From Prevotellaceae bacterium (lineage in GTDB: Bacteria; Bacteroidota; Bacteroidia; Bacteroidales; UBA932), in contig JAISNL010000182.1 of the NCBI GenBank assembly GCA_031276235.1, positions 1-36,642 on the forward strand: a stretch of 36,642 nt of DNA. The letters run 5' to 3'. This document shows, one piece after another, positions 35,350 to 36,642 of this stretch. The notes beneath the pieces are model-generated. The model was not told where the DNA came from. It saw only the letters and a list, made by a program, of their open reading frames with translations, and did no database searches. The translations under genes were made by a program, and so were the position numbers. Position 1 is the first letter of the stretch, and every line of letters starts with the position of its first letter.

Positions 35350-35390
35350 AACGTCATTGCAAGGAACGGAGCAACGAAGCAATCCAGAAA
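35350..35390. repeat. Partial REP-like element
   Basis: Contains CGTCATTGCAAGGAACGGA and ACGAAGCAATCCAGAAA, the right half of the dispersed repeat whose fuller copy is at 18604-18709. The left arm is missing, so it is a fragment. Confidence 0.6.
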
Positions 35391-35404
35391 AACAATTAAT
35401 TGTG

Positions 35405-35492
35405 TACTTTTGCACTCTACCTTGATATTGTTTGTTTTCATTGTAATTGATTGTAAATAAAGCACAAAGATACAAAATATCAAGGTTTTTTC
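35405..35492 (+). ncRNA. Candidate small RNA with paired ends and T-run
   Basis: TACTTTTG (35405-35412) is a -7 box on the plus strand. It is followed at the expected start site by ACCTTGATATT (35419-35429), which pairs perfectly with AATATCAAGGT (35476-35486), and TTTTTT follows (35485-35490). A transcript of about 70 bases starting and ending at this stem would be a self-contained small RNA. No ORF is present. On the minus strand, TATCTTTG at 35465-35472 is another promoter-like box inside the loop. Sequence only; expression unknown. Confidence 0.3.
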
Positions 35493-35533
35493 AAAATAAA
35501 ATTGTGTTATAATTAGCTAAAAATAGGATAGTT

Positions 35534-35562
35534 ACATGACAAATTTATGTTTTTTGTCATGT
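35534..35562. other. Ten-base-pair stem-loop next to the IS110 relic
   Basis: ACATGACAAA (35534-35543) pairs perfectly with TTTGTCATGT (35553-35562) around a 9-base loop. It lies just outside the direct repeat at 35573, so it may belong to the insertion site or to an IS end. It lacks a T-run. Confidence 0.5.
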
Positions 35563-35572
35563 GGTAAAATGT

Positions 35573-36379
35573 AAACATAGGAAGAACTGTGTTAATAAGC
35601 AAATTTTTGTTGAAAAAAGTTATCAACATACACAGATTTATTTTTGATAATAGCGAATGCCTGTTTGAGTAATTTGTTTGCTATGGCTATCAGTGCGAGT
35701 TTTTTTGATTTGCCCTGCTGCACAAGTCTGTCATAAAGTTCTCGACACGCTCGGTTGTATTTTTTTGCAGACAGCGCACATAAATATAGCATTCTTCTGA
35801 CCGTTGACATGCCCATTTTACAGATTTTGGCTTTCCTCTTACACTTGTTCTCGACTCGTATATACCGTTTAGCCGAAAATGGATTTACAACGCTTACTTT
35901 TATATTATTTTCGAATAAAAACTGGCTAAACGACAATGATATGTACCTGTTGATTCCATTACGCACCAACTTTGTGAAGGTATGAAATTCAAACATGATT
36001 TCATGCCTGCTTCTGTGTATTAAAATTCTTTTGATTGAATTTTTCCATCTTTTTCAATCGCAACGTTAAAACTTGTTTTGCTAACGTCAATTCCTGTAAA
36101 ATTTTGTACTTTTGTCATACTCAAATTAATTAATAAATGGACAGAATAATCTTGTTTGTAACTTATCAATCCTGAATGCAGGCTCTAAGCCTAAAGAACA
36201 GTTCAAGTTTACAACAAGAGGGAAAGGAATTAGCTTTGCGACCGGCATCTTTGTGCCTATGACGGTGATAATTTTTTTTCTTTCCATTTGTTCTGTCGTT
36301 TATTATTATTATTATTTTTTGCATTTTTATTTCCGCGAATTTAGTGTTTATCTTTTGTGCAAACATAGGATAGAACTGT
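35573..36379. repeat. Near-identical direct repeats bracketing the IS110 relic
   Basis: AAACATAGGAAGAACTGT at 35573-35590 and AAACATAGGATAGAACTGT at 36361-36379 differ by one extra T. They lie one base beyond the transposase stop and 242 bases beyond its start codon, a spacing that would leave a normal left-end non-coding region for an IS110-type element. They may mark the ends of the insertion or a repeated target. Confidence 0.55.
35592..36118 (-). pseudogene. Decayed IS110-family transposase
   Basis: Reading the minus strand from ATG 36118: TKVQNFTGIDVSKTSFNVAI, the RuvC-like DEDD start of IS110 transposases, then an early stop after KEF; after a frame change NTEAGMKSC and CVMESTGTYHCRL; after another, NNIKVSVVNPFSAKRYI. 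Then the sequence jumps directly to the C-terminal transposase domain (CKRKAKICKMGMSTVRRMLY, LKQAFAIIKNKSVYVDN) up to 35592. So at least two frameshifts and an internal deletion of most of the middle are present; the usual length is over 300 residues. It cannot be active. The longest open part is 35592-35996. Confidence 0.88.
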
Positions 36380-36523
36380 ATAATCCACGTAGTCCTCATT
36401 GGGCGTTGAAGTTCAAGAAGTTCATGAAGCTGTGGGTTGATTAAAAAAATAATAAAAATGAAACGTATAAAAATAAATAACAAAAATTTAGTATTAACAT
36501 GTCAACTTTTTTAGGGCGTGACA
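36119..36523. other. Gene-free stretch, including the IS110 left-end region
   Basis: About 400 bases without a credible gene. 36119-36360 would be the non-coding left end of the IS110 relic, where intact IS110 elements encode their bridge RNA; a small hairpin (AGGCT-CTA-AGCCT) is present near 36180. A (TTA)n tract lies at about 36300-36317. A 63-codon frame at 36253-36444 ends in PHWALKFKKFMKLWVD but is otherwise low-complexity and probably not a gene; its end may be a remnant. Confidence 0.4.
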
Positions 36524-36642
36524 AACCTGAGTTTTGGATAAGAAGACAAAAAAGCAAGTATTCTACAATTTTTTGTAATTTTATACTTGATTAATTAATA
36601 AATAATTACATGTGATTATGAGTATACTTACCGACGACAAAA
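36524..36642 (+). mobile_element. Start of an insertion sequence, transposase partial
   Basis: AACCTGAGTTTTGGATAAG (36524-36542) is the inverted copy of 158-176 and would be the left terminal repeat. After a 75-base AT-rich leader a frame starts at ATG 36618 with MSILTDDK and runs off the window. This opening resembles that of IS982-like transposases in Bacteroidetes, but eight residues cannot prove it. With 1-176 it means that two copies of one IS flank the window. Confidence 0.5.

Noticed and set aside
36253-36444. 63-codon plus-strand ORF
   Set aside because: First half is a translated TTA/T-rich tract; only the last 15 residues look protein-like, too little for a gene.

Overview
The window comes from an AT-rich member of the Bacteroidetes, most likely order Bacteroidales. 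The evidence is a SusC/SusD pair, an Mfa-type fimbrial operon, Bacteroidetes-only families (DUF2851, DUF4835, DUF6261, DUF3575), an Rpb6-like omega subunit, and promoters of the TTTG / TAnnTTTG type instead of -35/-10 boxes. I cannot name a genus. All family assignments are from recognising sequence patterns; no search was run.

Layout. 1-1332: one end of an insertion sequence, a frameshifted gene remnant, a phage-like gene on the minus strand and tRNA-Pro(CGG). 1421-4338 (+): a DUF2851 gene followed closely by a C69-family dipeptidase. 4445-4515: a small palindromic element with a perfect 7-bp target duplication. 15341-4553 (-): a five-gene surface operon in the order metallophosphoesterase lipoprotein, SusC, SusD, metallophosphoesterase-GDPD fusion, BACON lipoprotein. 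It looks like a polysaccharide-utilisation locus whose enzymes are all phosphoesterases and which carries no glycosidase; I infer a phosphodiester-containing substrate. 15736-22645 (+): carA with an attenuator-like leader (promoter, 35-codon leader ORF and intrinsic terminator before carA), a 41-bp tandem repeat array, DUF6261, a small lipoprotein, a REP-like element, a membrane protein, then carB. 22923-25031 (+): a DPP-type S9 peptidase, followed by a strong terminator, a gene remnant and a 21-bp repeat encoding a heptad.

30041-25343 (-): a housekeeping operon bamD, rpoZ-like, DUF4835, recN, nagB. 30470-35236 (+): a fimbria-like operon of a DUF3575 protein, a FimB/Mfa2-type anchor and a fimbrillin-like/beta-helix lipoprotein. 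Immediately before its first start codon lies a 159-bp segment with 32-bp terminal inverted repeats, either an invertible switch or a MITE. 35237-36642: terminator, REP fragment, possible small RNA, a decayed IS110-family transposase bracketed by near-identical direct repeats, and the start of another insertion sequence whose 19-bp end is the exact inverted match of the one at 158-176.

How parts work together: the minus-strand Sus-like operon would bind and import a phosphate-ester ligand at the outer membrane while the two phosphoesterases and the GDPD domain cleave it. CarA and CarB form one enzyme (carbamoyl phosphate for pyrimidines and arginine) although their genes are separated by accessory genes and repeats. 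The strongest candidates for undescribed biology are the carA leader, the phosphoesterase-only Sus-like locus, and the inverted-repeat element in front of the fimbrial operon.
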